This document shows positions 62,099 through 64,000 of a stretch of DNA of 64,000 bases, one piece after another. Both the position numbers and the translations under genes were made by a program. Where the stretch lies: contig NZ_JAHZIJ010000001.1 of the NCBI RefSeq assembly GCF_019443105.1, forward strand, positions 558,001 through 622,000, read 5' to 3'. Position 1 is the first letter of the stretch; each line of letters starts with the position of its first letter. The DNA comes from Paenibacillus oenotherae. GTDB taxonomy: Bacteria > Bacillota > Bacilli > Paenibacillales > Paenibacillaceae. The notes below the pieces were generated by a model. The model ran no database searches, was not told the DNA's origin, and saw only the letters and a program-made list of their open reading frames with translations.

Positions 62099-62569
62099 TC
62101 AGCTATTAGGGCGATACGGCCGCTTTGCACGAGGCGGGCCGAGTATCTCAGCAACCACGATGGCTCGGCGCAGCTCCTCTCCCTCTGGCATGCGAAATGG
62201 TTCGGCTTCACGCGTGGCTGTCAAATCTGCAGCGTTGCGCGTAGAGGCCAGATTGCCCGGCCTGAACGCGGAAGCACGGTCTGCCGCAATCGCCTGCGTC
62301 AATATTTCCGAGTGTGCGTGCCGCTCTTCCTCCGAGCCTGCACGCCCTTCTGAGCGGGATGACAGCTCCGGTACAGGGGGCATCTGGCTGTAATCCTGCC
62401 TTCGATCGTGAGGGAGCCCATCGGCTTGTGGCGCTGCATTCCTTCCGCTGAAATCCGGCATCCCTGTCGCATTTTTACGTTTGCCCTTATTAATTAACGA
62501 AGCAATAAACCCAATAATAATAACGACCAAAAAAATGTTATTGGATAGAAATGCGATTATTTCATCCAC
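62099..62569 (-). CDS. Hypothetical protein, 156 aa, downstream of floA
   Basis: Not recognised. An N-terminal membrane segment (NNIFLVVIIIGFIASLI) is followed by a basic stretch (NKGKRKNATG), a long low-complexity region, and a C-terminal motif EELRRAIVVAEILGPPRAKRPYRP that looks conserved rather than random. The ATG at 62569 follows floA by 54 bp, so it is likely in the nfeD-floA operon, in the place of yqfB in B. subtilis. It may be a membrane partner of FloA. Confidence 0.75.
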   Translation of the reverse strand: MDEIIAFLSNNIFLVVIIIGFIASLINKGKRKNATGMPDFSGRNAAPQADGLPHDRRQDYSQMPPVPELSSRSEGRAGSEEERHAHSEILTQAIAADRASAFRPGNLASTRNAADLTATREAEPFRMPEGEELRRAIVVAEILGPPRAKRPYRPNS

Positions 62570-62623
62570 TTCATCACCTCCGAAGACTCATAGTCCGCCA
62601 GCCAACATACCGCTTCCAGTCCC

Positions 62624-63613
62624 TTACTCTTTATCCGAAGACGTTACATCCGGCTTGCCGATGGAGCTTCGCATTTGCGTATCTGCTTCAATGTTCTTCA
62701 TGTTCATGTAATCAAGGACGCCAAGCTTGCCGCTCTTGAGCGCATCAGCCATAGCTAACGGCACTTGAGACTCCGATTCCACAACACGCGCTCGCATCTC
62801 TACGACACGCGCCTTCATCTCTTGCTCCTGAGCAACAGCCATCGCACGGCGCTCTTCTGCTTTTGCCTGCGCGATCCGTTTGTCAGCCTCCGCTTGCTCC
62901 GTTTGCAGATGTGCGCCGATATTTTTGCCTACATCTACATCCGCAATATCAATGGATAGAATTTCGAACGCCGTCCCCGCATCCAGACCTTTGCCGAGTA
63001 CCGTACGGGAGATCATATCGGGATTTTCCAGCACATCTTTATGGGAGTTGGAAGACCCGACTGTTGTAACAATACCTTCACCAACACGGGCGATAATAGT
63101 CTCCTCACCCGCACCCCCTACGAGGCGTTCAATGTTCGCACGAACAGTTACACGCGCTTTAACCTTTACCTCGATCCCATCCTTGGCAACGGCAGCAACG
63201 ATGGGCGTCTCGATTACACGCGGATTGACACTCATCTGTACAGCCTGCAGCACGTCACGGCCAGCGAGGTCAATGGCAGCCGCACGTTCGAATACAAGCT
63301 CAATATTCGCCCGCTGAGCCGCAATGAGCGCATTAACGACACGGTCAACATTACCGCCAGCCAGAAAGTGGCTCTCCAATTGGTTAATCGTCAGGCCAAG
63401 TCCGGCTTTGGACGCTTTAATCAGCGGATTTACGATTCGGCTCGGCACTACCCGGCGCAGCCTCATGGCGACCAGTGTAATAATGCCGACACGGACACCG
63501 GAAGCGAGGGCCGAGATCCAGAGCATTATCGGGAAGAAGCTTAGAAATACGGATAAGGCGATAACAGCAAGAACAACTATGATCAATATCGTAACAATCG
63601 GATCCATCGTCAT
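62624..63613 (-). CDS. floA: Flotillin-like protein FloA
   Basis: Forms membrane microdomains in bacteria. The 329 aa protein has one N-terminal membrane hairpin region ([34 protein letters not shown]), the SPFH-like domain ([34 protein letters not shown]), and a helical C-terminal part with EAEADKR-type heptads ([27 protein letters not shown]). GGAGGGGTACTT precedes the ATG at 63613. It follows the NfeD gene by 18 bp, as in the yqeZ-yqfA pair. Confidence 0.97.
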   Translation of the reverse strand: MTMDPIVTILIIVVLAVIALSVFLSFFPIMLWISALASGVRVGIITLVAMRLRRVVPSRIVNPLIKASKAGLGLTINQLESHFLAGGNVDRVVNALIAAQRANIELVFERAAAIDLAGRDVLQAVQMSVNPRVIETPIVAAVAKDGIEVKVKARVTVRANIERLVGGAGEETIIARVGEGIVTTVGSSNSHKDVLENPDMISRTVLGKGLDAGTAFEILSIDIADVDVGKNIGAHLQTEQAEADKRIAQAKAEERRAMAVAQEQEMKARVVEMRARVVESESQVPLAMADALKSGKLGVLDYMNMKNIEADTQMRSSIGKPDVTSSDKE

Positions 63614-63631
63614 AAGTACCCCTCCAATAAA

Positions 63632-64000
63632 TTATTGATTTGCCTTCTCATTCCATTGTTGCACAATTACCCGGGCTCCATCCACTTTAATGACTTTCAC
63701 CTCAATACCCGCACTAATAAACTCGCCATCGGTCACAACATCGATTCGTTCATCATCGATCGTCACCGTTCCAGCTGGCCTAAGCGGTGTCAGCGTGACG
63801 CCCTTCTTGCCGAGCAGGCTAACCTTTGTTGGATTAGAGACATATCCCTCATCCGTCGTTAAGCGGTCACTCAGAATAAATTTATTCCATACTCCGCGAT
63901 GCTTGAACCGGATGGCCACAAATATAACAATTAGTGCCGCTGCCGCAAGGGCAATAGCGAGAGAAACAATCGCGGTGCGGGTATCTGAAGCCGAGGTGAC
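63632..64000 (-). CDS. yqeZ: NfeD family protein (YqeZ type), partial (N-terminal part outside window)
   Basis: The reading frame is open to the right edge, so only the C-terminal 122 codons are visible. The visible part begins with a membrane helix (IVSLAIALAAAALIVIFVAI) and ends in an NfeD OB-fold domain (VSLLGKKGVTLTPLRPAGTVTIDDERIDVVTDGEFISAG). NfeD proteins pair with FloA-type flotillins in a common operon. The stop is 18 bp before floA. Confidence 0.9.
   Translation of the reverse strand, partial: VTSASDTRTAIVSLAIALAAAALIVIFVAIRFKHRGVWNKFILSDRLTTDEGYVSNPTKVSLLGKKGVTLTPLRPAGTVTIDDERIDVVTDGEFISAGIEVKVIKVDGARVIVQQWNEKANQ

Noticed and set aside
61812-62393. 193-codon plus-strand frame
   Set aside because: Its first third is the repeat and the rest is antisense to the floA-linked gene, whose own frame is better supported.
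1-64000. CRISPR arrays, insertion sequences, prophage genes, tRNA and rRNA genes
   Set aside because: No regularly spaced identical repeats, transposase or phage proteins, or RNA gene signatures other than rnpB and the T-box were seen.

Overview
The window is a chromosomal core region of an endospore-forming, Gram-positive bacterium of the Paenibacillus type (moderate GC). Four things point there: the division/cell-wall (dcw) cluster holds spoVD and a SpoVE-type gene; sporulation genes are spread throughout (gerR/RsfA-like, ylaJ, yqfC, yqfD); there is a class B RNase P RNA and a glycine T-box; and gene blocks match Bacillus subtilis order while the intergenic repeats and several small proteins look Paenibacillus-like. 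The species assignment is inference. No prophage, insertion sequence, CRISPR array, tRNA or rRNA was seen.

Region 1 (1-12.5 kb, minus strand) is the dcw cluster, transcribed mraZ, rsmH, ftsL, pbpB, spoVD, murE, murF, mraY, murD, spoVE (cut by the window edge). It makes lipid II and the septal synthesis machinery. A set of 10-bp-spaced direct repeats in front of mraZ looks like the MraZ operator. Region 2 (12.8-19.7 kb) holds a tiny sigma-like protein, a DUF4349 lipoprotein, and a Bacillus-like block gerR, panE, DUF3397, bshC, into which ahcY is joined downstream of bshC. Region 3 (19.9-31.7 kb) has DUF2626, a MidA-type methyltransferase, a coiled-coil secreted protein, a solute-binding protein, then the yla block (phoH2/ylaK, ylaJ, ylaL, an LCP protein, ylaH, typA).

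Region 4 (31.7-40.4 kb) is mixed: divergent TerC-family membrane proteins, the nifZ-thiI sulfur-transfer pair, a lytic transglycosylase, DUF1540, YpuI and a secreted subtilase. Region 5 (40.4-64 kb, minus strand) holds rnpB and then the long block seen in B. subtilis around sigA: yqfO, trmK, sigA, dnaG, yqxD, a PPDK regulator, glyS-glyQ behind a T-box, a MATE transporter, recO, yqzL, era, cdd, dgkA, ybeY, pgpH/yqfF, phoH, yqfD, yqfC, floA and nfeD (cut by the window edge). It links transcription and replication initiation, translation, rRNA maturation, c-di-AMP turnover and membrane organisation.

The least explained content is intergenic. Three families of structured repeats each occur twice in this window. 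In each family the two copies keep their sequence blocks and hairpins while hairpin arms change on both sides. This pattern suggests selection for the folded form, in RNA or single-stranded DNA.
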